Positions 10,400-21,464 of a stretch of 64,000 nt of DNA are shown here, one piece after another (position 1 is the first letter of the stretch; every line of letters starts with the position of its first letter). The DNA is from Micrasema longulum (Eukaryota; Arthropoda; Insecta; Trichoptera; Brachycentridae). Below the pieces are notes generated by a model that was given only the letters and a program-made list of their open reading frames with translations, made no database searches and had not been told where the DNA came from. Made by a program: the position numbers and the translations under genes. Where the stretch lies: the NCBI GenBank assembly GCA_022494885.1, contig JAGVSM010002852.1, forward strand, positions 26,318 through 90,317, given 5' to 3'.

Positions 10400-11125
10400 A
10401 GCTTACTTCTTCCACTCCTTAACTATGCAGATGTATGTTATCCAGATGCTAACTCTGAATGACTTGATAAGTTAGAACGATTGCAGAATATTTGTGTTCG
10501 TTATATCTTTGATCTTAGACAATTTGACCACATAACCGAGTATCGCACGCAACTACACTGGCTCAGTATCAGGCATAGAAGAAACATTCACATTCTGTCA
10601 CTTTTTCACAATATTTTAAATAATCTCACTTCGCCTGTTTATCTGACAGAGCTCATCCAACGTCTTTCACAACACGGACTATCTCTTTGTTCTAGTAACG
10701 AGAGAACCCTTTTAATACCCTGTCATAGCTCTAATTTTCTTGCCTCCTCTTTCACAGTAGTAGCCGCTCGATTGTGGAATAATCTACCCACTAATGTTAG
10801 AGACGCCCCTTCTTTATTTACATTTAAGTCAAGATTGAAATGTCACTATCTAAATATTTAAATTGTTCCTTTATTCTTCTTCTTTCCTTCCCATCCTCTC
10901 TCCACTCTTCATAGTAAAATGTTAATTTTTTTAATGTATTTTTATTTTGTTAATCTTTGTTTTTAATTTTTGTATAAAATTGTAAGATACAATATATCCA
11001 TGTAGTTATAATTTTCTCAAACTGAATGGTTTGAGTAGTTAGGAAGAAATTGCCTTAAGGCAATATGCCCGCTCTTATATGTATATATATTAAATATGTA
11101 TATAAAGTGTTAAATAAATAAACAA
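10400..11125 (+). mobile_element. CR1/jockey-type LINE (family D), 5'-truncated copy
   Basis: A truncated copy holds the C-terminal part of the ORF2 protein, a 3' UTR and an AAATAAATAAAC-type tail near 11115. The 3' UTR contains a small inverted motif, TTGCCTTAAGGCAA (11050-11063), perhaps a hairpin recognised during retrotransposition. No second copy of this 3' end is seen in the window. Confidence 0.75.
10415..10861 (+). pseudogene. LINE family D reverse transcriptase C-terminus
   Basis: The frame gives 'LLPLLNYADVCYPDAN', a stop near 10462, then 'LDKLERLQNICVRYIFDLR' running to the natural end at 10861. Hallmarks of the post-RT domain of CR1/jockey-superfamily LINEs are visible: 'ERLQN', 'LHWLSIRHRR', 'SPVYL', 'FTVVAARLWNNLPTNVRD' and 'FKSRLKCHYL'. 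Endonuclease and the RT palm are missing through 5' truncation. The in-frame stop near the 5' end marks it as dead, although the rest of the frame is intact, which suggests a fairly recent insertion. Confidence 0.75.
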
Positions 11126-12600
11126 CGTACTAAAAATTACTTAAAATAAACACATTTTAATCATCAAACGTATGTCTTTTATTTCATTGTTTATTTTATT
11201 TTACACTCATCTTAATAAACTCGTAAGGTTTAACAGTAAAAAAAGCCTAGTTTTGGGGGTTTCGAAGTGACTTTTAACTTATTTGACTGAAAACCTTGTT
11301 TCAGTCGACCACTGCACCTCATCTTAGCCTCTTCAGGCCCTGGTATCGCATAGTCACAATTAAAATTATTTCTGATTTGACCTTAAGCATCACATACAAT
11401 TTATTTATTGATCTAGACTATAGACACCTGTTTTACAAAAAAAATACGATCTTCAGTTGAAGTTCAAGCTGAATTAAATATTGCTGTTGAAATATTTTCA
11501 GCAGTCAAATGGTCGTTGGGAAAATATACAGTTATGGATTTAATTCATTATTTTAATAGTCTTATTGTGAAAAAAGACTTTTTAAATTCTATTTTCTGTT
11601 TGTAAAGGACAAAGACAAATACGTTGATAAGTATTTATTATATTTATATACATTATAGACAAAAACAAAGTTTCTTATCGTCCTTTACCTAATAACTCCG
11701 GGTGAGTCATTTTTGTTATTTTTACAGGACGACGAAAACCTGTTTATTTTATTGAAAGCTCAACTTAATTAATTTTTTATTTTTTTTTGTTTTTTTACAA
11801 TGAACATAACAATAAAACAGAGTATTGAAAAAATCAAGCATAATTACATTTCAATGAAATACATATTAATAGAAAAATAGTAAACAAAAAATCCCACAAA
11901 GGCATGGCCTGTTCGTGTGTTCACTAGAATATGTCAATGAATTTTTGCTCCTATAATAAATAATGGACAGTTATAATATTTTTGTACAACATAAGAAAGA
12001 AAAAATAAAACATTCTGTAAAAGATAATATGGTTTTTTATTTATAATAATTAAAAAAGGATTTTTTTTTTAAAAACACAAAAAAATTCCTTATTATTAAA
12101 GGGCAACAAAATAAATCATAGAAAAAAAGAGTTCATATCTTTAGTTTGAATCCAGGATGACAATAATAATAATAATTACGCCTTTAAATGTATTAATACG
12201 CTATATTTATCCATAAACTACCACCTATTAACACTTTTAAGTCTAATTTTTCTTCAGATCAATAAAATATACAGTTTTTACATCGTCCAGTAAAAATAAC
12301 AAAAATTATAATGTAAGCTAAGCGACGATATATTTCACTGAGGTCCTACACTATGACATGTTTAATTGTTGTTTTATCATTTGCCGAAGATAAATTGGAA
12401 TCTTAAATTTTATACTATGATATAATAACCCACCAGCTCCTCCCTATACTCGCGATTTGTTTAAAATGTGATCATATTAAATTAAATGAGAATGGTTTTT
12501 TTTTCTACTAAATGAAACTGGGCTGCAAGGTGATGCATTGTTATCACGTCACATTAATTGTCTATCATCATTCCCGCACCTGATTGCACACAGGGCCGGT
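11126..12600. other. AT-rich spacer
   Basis: No gene seen. The segment 11885-11935 contains a palindromic CCACAAAGGCATGGCCTG that recurs as CCACATAGGCATAGCCTG at 61608-61630, which is a shared decayed repeat. A T-rich run at 11770-11800 and (AAT)n near 12160 are simple repeats. Confidence 0.45.
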
Positions 12601-12635
12601 ATCCAGGTTGGTTAAGAAATATATCGAGAATCGGG

Positions 12636-12830
12636 TTGCGGTCCCGTGGCTAGTGTCGCGGACTCTCGGAACAGAGGTTCGAGGTTCAAACGTTACTCTA
12701 CCCTTACTCGATTCCCAACTCGTTGAAAATGGCACCCGTAATTAAAATACTTAGGTAAATTATTAATTCGCTAATATTTCTTTAAAAAATCTCTGATTGA
12801 ACGATTCGGTGGGTATTTTTAGGTGAAAAT
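12636..12830 (+). mobile_element. tRNA-derived SINE, family S2
   Basis: The head GGGTTGCGGTCCCGTGGCTA leads into GTGTCGCGGACTC and the B box-like GAGGTTCGAGGTTCAAACG. The body continues GAAAATGGCACCCG, AATTAAAATACTTAGGTAAA and CGCTAATATTTC. The same body is seen at 37995-38200 and, more decayed, at 34840-35000. Confidence 0.7.
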
Positions 12831-12855
12831 CTTGAAATCGGAAATTGAGTTAGGA

Positions 12856-13103
12856 TAAGTCGGCCTAGTAGTGAAGTGTATGACGTATTAGTCTACCATA
12901 TCTCGGGTTTGATTTCTGGCAGGTTCAACGCAAAATACAACTTTATATTGTGGTTCGAGACGGCAATATTTCACTGTGCATGATTGACACCTTAACCTCA
13001 TTTTCAATGTAACAAAAATGATTCAGTTACGATGTAAATGGAGTACCGGTGTAGTGCTCTATGCATAACTGGGCGCAGAACGGCAAATGATAATGATAAA
13101 GAA
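12856..13103 (+). mobile_element. SINE family S3, full length
   Basis: A complete plus-strand copy. The tRNA-like head GTCGGCCTAGTAGTGAAGTG is followed by the B box-like TCTCGGGTTTGATTTCTGG, a body with AACAAAAATGATTCAGTTAC, the conserved GTGTAGTGCTCTATGCATAA and an (ATGATA)n tail at 13087-13101. Length, about 245 bp, matches the minus-strand copy at 46903-47142. The open frame starting at 13087 is a continuation past the tail with no meaning I can support. Confidence 0.7.
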
Positions 13104-13239
13104 AATTTCCTTTATACTTAAGGTAAACGTTTTATTCGTTCATTACGTTCTTGTGAGTACAATAATTTGTAAGTATTTTCGTGAGAGTTTTTTCTCCAAT
13201 TACTTATTTATATATAAGGCCGTCTTAAAGTATTTCACC

Positions 13240-13350
13240 TTTGCTATGTTTGAACAGCTCTTAATGACGTGGCGAGTAAAAGGTGACCGCCCTTAATTCA
13301 ATTACCCCCGTCCCCATCTCAACGAGGACACGACTTTTGGCGGACGTAGA
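13240..13350. promoter_or_regulatory. Low-copy block with a composite 15-mer
   Basis: GC-richer than its flanks, it contains the reverse complement of TTGAATTAAGGGCGG (13287-13301) beside GGTGACC and TAATTG-type cores. The same 15-mer occurs exactly at 26715-26729, also in a low-copy block. A shared transcription-factor composite site is possible but unproven. Confidence 0.25.
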
Positions 13351-13761
13351 GAAACTAGTGACTATGTAGCTATACTATATAACCTATCCTTAAACACTTT
13401 TTTAACACGGAATTAAGTATATTTGAATTGCTCTGCACCTTTACAAGAATAGTGGCATAACACTTTTTTTTTGGTTTTGAGTAGTGTCACTTTTATCATT
13501 TTTAAATACATTGAAAAATCTAATTGACTATCTTAGGCAGGCATGGGCAACCATTTTCTAGTTTGAATTATAAACATTCACACGTCATACAATATATGTA
13601 TTGTTAGTAGTAGTATGGTAGTCTGCAAACACCAAATAAAAAGAACAAAGAAATTCAGTAAAAATTAAAAAGACATATGATGCGCTCTGTTTCTCGATAA
13701 ATAACTGCAACCCTAGTCCAGTTAAATCTTATTTAATATTACACGTACTGACGTGCTCTGG

Positions 13762-13975
13762 ATTGAAATTATTCCAACCTTCCGAGCGCATTTATAATTT
13801 CCTTTAAAAGGGATTTAACGCTTCACACGATTACGCACTCAGGATTGAAGTCATTTTCGTGTTCCGGCTGTGAGTTATTCAAATTCTCAAAAATCATTTT
13901 TTACAAGAAATAAATTGACGTATTGTACATTGAAATTATTCCAACGATCTGAGCGCATTTATTAATTTCCCTTTG
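13762..13975 (+). repeat. Imperfect 46-bp direct repeat pair
   Basis: ATTGAAATTATTCCAACC with GAGCGCATTTATAATTTCC at 13762-13807 is repeated at 13929-13975, an offset of 167 bp and a handful of differences. Between them lies a third, weaker echo (GGATTGAAGTCATT near 13842). No transposon end or tRNA box is visible. It may be a local duplication within a regulatory block or an old satellite trace. Confidence 0.55.
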
Positions 13976-15839
13976 AAATCAGGCAGGATCCAAACGTCCT
14001 ACGGACCGGAGGTTGGCCGTGCATGGTCTAAACCAAGAATATTATCGACTGCATTGGCATTCACTTCGTTACACTTCATTCTGAATTATTCTAAAATTAA
14101 AAAGTTTTTTCTTAATGTTACATGTTTATTCTATACACAACGATACTTTCGTGAGAGCAAAAGGGAAAAGAGTTTTGTATCACCTGTCGATGGAAAGAGG
14201 GCTCTCCCGAAACTATAGTTGTGTTCTTTTAATAGAATAAATGTGAAACACTACATTTAAAAAAAAATAACTGAGGATTCTCACTTTAAAAAAAACGTAC
14301 TATTTTCTTAAAGCAATCATTTTATCATACGGAGTATTGTTTAATTGATCATCACTTTCCTTAGTCAATCTAAAAGACATTTAGTTTAGTGTCACTACTG
14401 TTATAAATATGCGATTTTTCCGAATAAAAGAAAGTAAAAAGAGAAAGTGCACCGTGCGAATAAAGTCTTGACGTCCAGACCTCAGATCGCATGTTTTTAG
14501 GTTACCCACTAAGAGATAAATAAAACAGTATGATGACCGGCCAATAACCTAAAGATTGAATTCGCATTCACCTTATGACACCTTACGATCAATCATTATG
14601 AAAGAAAAAAACATTGTCTTTAATATTACCAATGTTTATTGCATTTAAATAATAAAATCAATTGTCGTTTTGGGGAAGCACTCCTCTCATCGACGGCTGT
14701 CAAAAAATATATAAACTCAAAATCATATTTACAATGAACAGTTATATATATTTCTAACATCCGTTCTGGGTGGAATGTTCTCCCAACACTGAAGGTTTGT
14801 TATTTAAAAACTCGTAGAATTAATGATAATAACACTGAAAACAAAGTTTTTGTAAAATAATAATTTAATAATAACCTCACACCTCGTCGTTGGGTGTACG
14901 TTACAAAACTTATATAAAAGTTGAAAAACGTAATAAAATATTACCCAATGAAAAATACACAGGTTTTCAACGATTGTTGTACATGTAGGTACTTTTTTAG
15001 TATTTTTTTGACAAATAATGATAAAAAACGTAAATTAAAAAAAATTATAAGAGAACAAATATGTGTGTGCTTATGTTTGGTATGTACCTATTTATGTAGA
15101 CGGTAAAAAAGGAAAATGTTCCTTAGCGGCTTTTATCAGCTCTATAGAAGAGCTTATTAAAGTTTTTTTTTTTATTAATTAAAAACTCTCATTTTCAAAT
15201 CTACAAATTATTTTGGCGTGATTCTTATTTAAAAAAATACGATATGAGATTTTTTACATATTTTGAAAATCTATACATTCGTTCTCACGATTTAACATAC
15301 ATGACATGTTATTATTATTATTTTTTTTTTTTAGTTTGTTTTAAAAAAATACAAGAAACAATATTATAACTGAATACAATTTTTTATACGTTTATTTACA
15401 TTTACGTTTTTCATTACGTAAAAGAAAAAAACAATTATTGTGTACAAATAGGGAGTGACTTATAATAATTTGTTTATTTTATTTTTAATAAGTAAATATT
15501 TTCTGTTTAAGACATAAATTACACAAAAAATAATGTACGGTGTTTTCAATCAGTGCTACACAAAAAAGAATTATGAATATAACTTTTAGCTACTTTCTTA
15601 AATATGTTGAATTCCTGACTGCACTTTTAATTTTTTGTTCACTTCATTAAATAAAAATATTCCTTTGTAAGTATAATGATGTTGTGCTGTAGTTGTTTTT
15701 GATTTTGAAATCAAGATGTTACGTTATGTTATATGCATGATGTTACCATATACATAATATATATTTTACACGTATATATAGGTATAAAATAATATATACA
15801 TATTATGCACCAGCCTTCATTTTCAGGTCACTCTTAAAA
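13976..15839. other. AT-rich spacer, no gene recognised
   Basis: An 81-codon open plus-strand frame starting at 13973 overlaps the direct repeat, continues into AT-rich sequence and shows no family motif, so it is not called as a gene. From 14600 to 15840 the sequence is A/T-rich with long T runs (15150-15175, 15305-15335) and (TA)-rich pieces near 15745-15805. Confidence 0.45.
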
Positions 15840-16195
15840 AGTCGCTAATAACTATTAAAATAATTCAAATAATTGTGTATTTTTCCATGTATGAAATACA
15901 GAGTGGTGCCAAATATTTTATTATTAAAAATGCCAATCCACAAAGTCACCTCTGAATCAATAGAGAAAATAAATAACCATGACAGAAAATTGTACCCGGA
16001 ACAGTAAGTACGGTAGGCAAACGCGTCAACCACAACACTACGAGGCAGACTTAACGTTTCTCTATTTTCTTTTTCATGATTTTTACCCGAGGTTAATATC
16101 CGATTTGGAAAAATTTGACCAGAACTCTGGTTCTATTTAACACACAAATAACTGTATTCTTCATATAACCGGACACAGAAAAAACACAACTTGAC
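15840..16195 (-). mobile_element. Bipartite tRNA-related SINE, family S4
   Basis: Read on the minus strand, a 150-bp leader (about 16195-16050: GTCCGGTTATATGAAGAATA, CAGTTATTTGTGTGT, AGAACCAGAGTTCTGG) precedes a tRNA-like head (about 16050-15970: TGCCTCGTAGTGTTGTGG, TTGACGCGTTTGCC) and an AT-rich body. The same leader next to the same kind of head occurs at 23285-23530 and 27345-27560, and the leader alone at 37200-37310. The open minus-strand frame at 15845-16033 is just this repeat. Confidence 0.6.
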
Positions 16196-16273
16196 ATATA
16201 TTAGGAAATTTTTTTTTGTGTGGTAAAACAATAAAATTGGTAGATGCGCCATGCAATATTAAAAAATACTAAC

Positions 16274-16412
16274 TTTGAGTTGTCGACCAACGTCGTCGGT
16301 TGCATCCAGGCTCGTGCAAGGGGTTCTTCTTTAAGGGATGTCACGGGACCTCTTGGTTGGGCGTGCAAAGCCCCCCCAGCGTCTCCGTGGTGGAGGCCAA
16401 ACATCAACCCCC
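16274..16412 (-). CDS. Candidate internal exon B of an unidentified minus-strand gene
   Basis: Seen: a GC-rich 139-bp segment in AT-rich flanks. On the minus strand it is bounded upstream by a T-rich tract ending ACAAG and downstream by a GTTAGT donor (16268-16273). One frame is open throughout, giving 45 complete residues such as 'LMFGLHHGDAGGALHAQ' and 'GPVTSLKEEPLARAW'. SLKEEP is the style of short acidic/SUMO-type motif common in transcription factors. The acceptor phase (1) matches the donor phase of exon A at 17967-18117. Not recognised as any family I know. Weak points: AAG is a less usual acceptor, the plus strand is also open here, and no downstream exon was found in the window. It could instead be a conserved non-coding element. 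Confidence 0.4.
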
Positions 16413-16424
16413 CTTGTAAAAAAT

Positions 16425-17920
16425 ACATTATAACATTAACAAAAATACATCTTGTGATTGGCAAATTTTAGGAATATTAGACAATATTAGTAGGTAAATA
16501 GATTTTTTATGCTTCAGCGGAGTAGGATCAATTTAAAATATTTGTTTGTTTTCATCACCGTGTGGTAATGTTATTTTTAATTATAAATGTATATCATAAT
16601 TATAAAAATAATAAAAATTTTAAATTTCTCTTCGATACGGAGAATATAAATATTTTTTTTAGAGAACAGCGAAGAAAGATTTATAATTTTAAATATAAAA
16701 AAAACAAGTACAACTCTAATAAAATAAATAGTCACAACACATATTTAATAAATTTAGTTAAGAAATAATCACACTTTGTTTATTCAAGAAAACGTAAAAA
16801 AATATAATCTTTTATTGCCATCAGTCGAAAAAATTTTTACGAACGTTTTTAATTAAACTAATAAATAAACAGATTTTTAAACAATTTTCAATCATCTGGT
16901 CTCGAAAAAGTTTTAAATGTATTTTTTCGATAATAATATATATATATTATAGTTATAGTTAATTTTATACGTTACAAATTTTATGTTTTACTTATTTAGT
17001 TGGTGAGCATTATTTTGTATATGTTGGAGGTCGAATAAATAATGTGTGATGCACCTATATTCTTTCATTTACTTGACTTTACAAAATACCTTGTCAAGTA
17101 AGATTTTAATTTGTTTAATCTAAAAATTAATCATCCGCAAACAGGCTGACTTGTGTCTGATAATTTACTGAATTCATTGAAAAACTTATAAAATTTACAT
17201 AGTACTAAAAGAAAAGAACCATGACAATGTTTGCAGTAGAAAAAATCATAACAAAGGGAAACCTACGTTTTTTGTATCGCTTATAAACGTTTTAAAAATA
17301 TTTGAAAAGTTATTTAATTTATATTTTACAAAAATCAAGTAGCTTTAAATTATACACCATTTTTTAAAAACAACGTATTAGAGACAATAATTTATTAGAA
17401 CACATTATAATTTTGAAAATCCCTATTTCTCATTTTACTTAAGGTAGGTACACACAGACGTCATTTTATTCTTGAACTTTTTTTGTTTTTATAAATTTTG
17501 GCTAAAAAGGACATAGTTCTGATAAAATTAATAGCTTTGTAAAAACAAGTGTGTATCTGCATTTCGAATGTTGGCTTTACCATTAAAAAAATAATTTATA
17601 GGTAGACATATTGAATTTAGAAGCCGATATTTATTTGATAAATATTTTATATATTTGTTTTAATGTAAAGGTAAAGGTGTTTTAAGTTCTCGCAATGAAA
17701 CACTGCACTTATATACCTAAAATAAATATATGGATTCCTTAAAACTTGTAAATATTAATTTTAAATTTTTAACAAACCATTTCTTTATAAATAAGACGGG
17801 AGTATGCAGGGAAATACACAATTGCAAAATTGCTACCTATTCTTTTCGGTCAAACCAAAATATATAAATATACATTTTTTGGTGTTCATTGAAATTGCAC
17901 CATAATATCTTAAATAAATA
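16425..17920. other. AT-rich spacer, possible intron
   Basis: AT-rich sequence with no gene recognised. If exons A and B are real this is their intron (16413-17966, 1554 bp). Short homopolymer and (TA)n runs occur near 16935-16950. Confidence 0.4.
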
Positions 17921-17966
17921 AATGTCAGTAAGTGACCCGTTGGTGTATGAAAATGTGGTAACTAAC

Positions 17967-18117
17967 CAGCCGACCGCGGTCCAGCAGGCGGATAAAGCTT
18001 CCGTCCCCAAGCTCCAACCGGATCCAGCTCTAGGGGTGGCCATGGCGAACCGGTATAACCAGCCGCGGCCGCGTTTAGCTCGTCAGACCGAATCTTGACT
18101 TTTTGGCAACCCTGTCT
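17967..18117 (-). CDS. Candidate exon A of an unidentified minus-strand gene
   Basis: Seen: a 151-bp GC-rich segment bounded on the minus strand by a TTTTAG acceptor (18118-18123) and a GTTAGT donor (17961-17966). The frame starting at phase 0 is open for 50 residues and ends at phase 1, as exon B requires. It reads 'KVKIRSDELNAAAAGYTG', then 'SPWPPLELDPVGAWG', then 'KLYPPAGPRSA': Ala/Pro/Gly-rich, like the disordered part of a regulatory protein. No ATG lies in this frame, so an upstream exon would be needed. Alternatives: another minus frame starts with a good Kozak ATG at 18041-18043 and runs 68 codons, and the plus strand holds a 58-codon ORF at 17922-18098. Phase agreement with exon B favours the call given, at modest confidence. 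Confidence 0.4.
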
Positions 18118-18554
18118 CTAAAACTTGCGCTCAACGGGCCAAAACACCACAAAAAACTATATGGAAATTATTATCATACCAAAAATGTAACGAAAACACT
18201 CACGAGTTAAATCAACACTTCCCGTCGGCAAAACGCGAGCGAAAAATCACTTCACTTCAAATCACAAAATGTATTAAAATTTTGCCGTTGAAAAATTTCG
18301 GGTACACAATTTTCGAGTAATTTTTTCTCATGTTATTTTATATAAACAAACATTCGAATTTTTATTTAAAATTAAAGCGGTCCGTTTTTTAAAAGTTTGT
18401 CATAAAATTATAAAATTTTACGTTGATTTTTAAAAAATCACAAATTTTTGCCGTTTTTTTTTACCTAAAACCAGATGAGTGAATTTTTTTGAGCGCGCAA
18501 TTTACGTAAAAAATTTCCCCGATTGTCAATTGTTTTTTTTTTTCGTTTGACAAG

Positions 18555-18800
18555 TGACGATCGGCAATCTCCGCTACTAGGTTCGGGAATATTCGTCCGC
18601 TGGGTAAGGCGTCGTCCCACGGCGGGCGGCGGCGGAATAATGCCTCAGAGATTTTGTTTCCACCAGCGCAGCCTGCTGGGGCGGGGCGCCTGGGGGCGTG
18701 GCCCCCGGGGGCGAGGTTAGAGCGGGATGGGAATACTGCCCCAGCGCGCCGTGATTCGCAAAGGATTCGCCGGGAATTCTCGCGATTTATTTTATAAATA
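18555..18800 (-). promoter_or_regulatory. GC-rich island with GC boxes, possible 5' exon
   Basis: A CpG- and G-rich island contains GGGGCGGGGC (18678-18687), GGGGGCGTGGC (18692-18702) and a (CGG)n-like run near 18623-18635. These are Sp1/KLF-type sites. On the minus strand one frame is open for about 70 codons with a Pro/Ala-rich product (for example 'GQYSHPALTSPPGATPPG') and ends at a stop near 18576. Another frame is open from 18841 to 18461. It lies 440 bp upstream of exon A, so it could be promoter, 5' UTR or a coding exon of the same gene. No convincing donor was found. Confidence 0.4.
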
Positions 18801-19489
18801 ATTTGGACGTCTTGGTACCGTAAATTCAATATTTTAAGCAATTGATTTTATGAAAAAATAATAAAACCAATAATTGCTTACATCAAAAAAAAAATCGCAT
18901 TTATTTTACAAAGAAAAACATTTAAATTTTAAGTATCTATTATTTTTTACCTGTTCGAGGAGAGACAGGTACCTAGATACTAAATTTCAAAAACTCGTAA
19001 ACTACGAATAACTAGAAAAAGTAGTTAAAAATCCCCGAAATTAATGTTTTTAATTTCCAAAATTATATATAGAAACTATGTATATAAATAACTGGCTATG
19101 TTAAAATTAAATCTAACTTGTATTTAATTATCACTTGAGCAAAACTTAAAAAATTAATAAGTTTGTAGAAAATGTGGACCCATAATTTTATGTCGCGTCA
19201 AATGAAAACAAAATACCCATAAATTTAATACCTAGCTACCTAAGTGAAAATATGCGTAGATTGTAGAATAATCATTCAATTCGATTTTTATGCTAATTTT
19301 TAAGTCGATGGACAGGTGAATATAGATATTATATTCATTTAAGCATGCTTTTTTGGAAATGAAAAAGTTTGCATTTTGTAGGCAAACGTTTCAAAAATTT
19401 TTAGGGTTGATTAATATTTTTCGTTCTGTTTTTGTAAATGTTTTCCACCTTTTCAAATATTTAACACTCACTTTCGCGGGATTGGGAAA

Positions 19490-19675
19490 AAGGCTTGTGC
19501 GAATTCAAAAAGGTCCTTGTGGGAAAAGCGTTCAGGGCCGGCGGGCGGTCCCGGGCGCCGGCCAATTAGGGCCGGCCTCAGCGGGCCGTGGGCCAATGGA
19601 AGGGCACAACGGGCTGGCTCCGCCTCCTGGGGCCGGACTAGGGTGGGGGAGGTCGTGCCCTAAGGCCTGATTTTT
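19490..19675 (-). promoter_or_regulatory. GC-rich island with paired CCAAT boxes
   Basis: A strongly GC-rich block carries two CCAAT boxes 31 bp apart (19562-19566 and 19593-19597), a GC box (GCTCCGCCTCC, about 19617-19627) and many CpGs. CCAAT boxes and GC boxes are typical promoter elements. Sitting about 1.5 kb upstream of candidate exon A on the minus strand, it could be the promoter of that gene; the strand is inferred from that. The open plus-strand frame across it (19353-19670) is Gly/Arg/Pro-rich composition, not a recognised protein. Confidence 0.4.
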
Positions 19676-21100
19676 ACAAGTCTTTTTTTGGATCCTACAA
19701 ATAATGAAAAACGTTTCATAAAAAAAGCTCGTATTGATAGAAAGGTCTGCCTTGGAAAGAGAACTACGTTTTTTTTAATTATTATTATTTGCAAAGTACC
19801 GTAGGTAGATAAAAAATATAAATAATTGAAAATAACTGATAGAAAGTACTTCAGCAAGAAACTAATTGAAAAATAAAAAAAAAATAGAGGCAATGCTTGA
19901 GCATAAATTAGTCACTCTGTCGCGTCGTACCGACTGGCGCGACGCCATTGGCTAGCTGTGTCTAAGGAACAAACTATGAATGTCTGCTTCACTTTACTAA
20001 TATTGTTCCTTTTTTCCATAAGGAATGTGTAGGTATGTTGTATTTATATATGTATTTTATTGGATAAACAAACAGTATATACAACACATATTAACAACTT
20101 CTTTGTGTATAAGTGTAGGACACACACTAAAAAAAAATATTACACTTAAGACAATAATTTGAATTATGTTGAATAAAACAAATGATAAAGATAAGATATG
20201 AAGAAAATTTAAATAATAATAAATATTTTAAAATATCTACTTCTCTCAATATTTCTATGACTTTTGACTTAAATTTACATATATTGTCATGACAAATATC
20301 AGCGTCTGTAAATCTATTGAGTATATTGCTCGTATATTCTAGGTATTGTAGATTGTTTTAAACGGATTATTGACGCGTTTCCTGTGTAAAATAGAAGGTT
20401 TTGTCTTGTCGATCTAAATGGCACACGGAATGAAAGTCTTTCAAGTAGATTAAGGGTGTATTGGTGTACATTTTATTTCAGTTGATAAAGCGTCAGTATT
20501 AGTGATTGTTTGGCAAGGCTTCATCCTAGAAATAACAAACGAGCGCATAATGCTATCTTGCAGTTTCATCTTAATTAATAATATACCCCAATGTCTAATG
20601 CCGAATTGATTATTTCATACAATCAAGAATATTGTGCTGCGTTCATTTTTCCAAAAAAATGGATATGGAAAACCGTGATATTGGTGCTGGTGAAGGAAAT
20701 ATCTGTTAAACCATTAAAAAAAACATTTAGTTTCCTCTGTGAACTTTTATCGGGATAAAACTAAAGGAAAAGTTTATGTCTTAATTACATGTAGTTATTA
20801 CAAAAATAAAGTTTGACAATTATCATACGTAAATTCAGTGTGAAATATTACGAAGAGTTTAACTGGCTAACTGGGCGTGTACGTAAACACCGTTTATATT
20901 GATTCTCTTGTACATTATTTTTTAATTTTAAACCTATCTCCTTTGATTACGAAATAGAAAATATTAATTAAGATGAAGTCAAGTCTATACGGACCTTGGA
21001 GTTATCATGGACTGTAAACTTACCTTTAATGATACAATGATTAACAAGTCTTTATTATGTATATCTAGTAAAAACACTTTTTTCCTTATTTGTTCTTCCT
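19676..21100. other. AT-rich spacer
   Basis: No gene or repeat copy could be supported. A small GC-richer patch at 19918-19960 (GTCGCGTCGTACCGACTGGC) is isolated and unexplained. Confidence 0.45.
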
Positions 21101-21101
21101 T

Positions 21102-21218
21102 TTTTAGAATATGCCTCCGTGATCTGGTCTCCCCTCTATATAAGCCGGATGAATAATATTGAATCACTGCAACATCGTTTGCTAAGAAAATAGCATGGAT
21201 GATTGGCCTCAGGAGGTA
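21102..21218 (+). pseudogene. Short LINE reverse transcriptase fragment
   Basis: The frame gives 'LEYASVIWSPLY', then 'NIESLQHRLLRK' and, after a frame change, 'IAWMIGL'. 'LEYASVIWSPLY' is the hallmark start of the post-palm region of jockey/CR1 LINE proteins, and the following part resembles the start of the family C remnant at 42130 ('NRLFRKVAWM'). Only about 115 bp survive. Confidence 0.6.
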
Positions 21219-21464
21219 AAAGTTAGTTTTCGTGCTAACAGTGTAGAATAAATTAAATAAATAAATATTTTGTATAATATTCACCACTTTGTCAATGTTG
21301 AAATAAGTCGTTAAGGATTTGGACAAGCAAAAAATATTATTGTATTTCTCGGAATTTATAAAATTAATAACTGACCCAATTTTTTCGTCGTTTAAAAATA
21401 GCAAGTGTATATCGGGCCTTATGAAGAAAGCCCAACGCGCATAGCGCAAAACCTCCGCAGCGGA

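Noticed and set aside
13536..13556. CAGGCATGGGCAACC as a hAT terminus
   Set aside because: It resembles known hAT ends, but no matching inverted end or target duplication is present nearby.
17922..18098. Plus-strand 58-codon ORF across the GC-rich segment
   Set aside because: It is open and hydrophilic ('QQADKASVPKLQPDPALG'), but it shares its DNA with the minus-strand exon candidate, whose splice sites and phase fit exon B. Kept only as an alternative.
18555..19675. GC-rich blocks as contamination or vector
   Set aside because: They grade into AT-rich flanks without sharp joins, contain CCAAT and GC boxes, and sit beside the exon candidates; a host promoter region is simpler.
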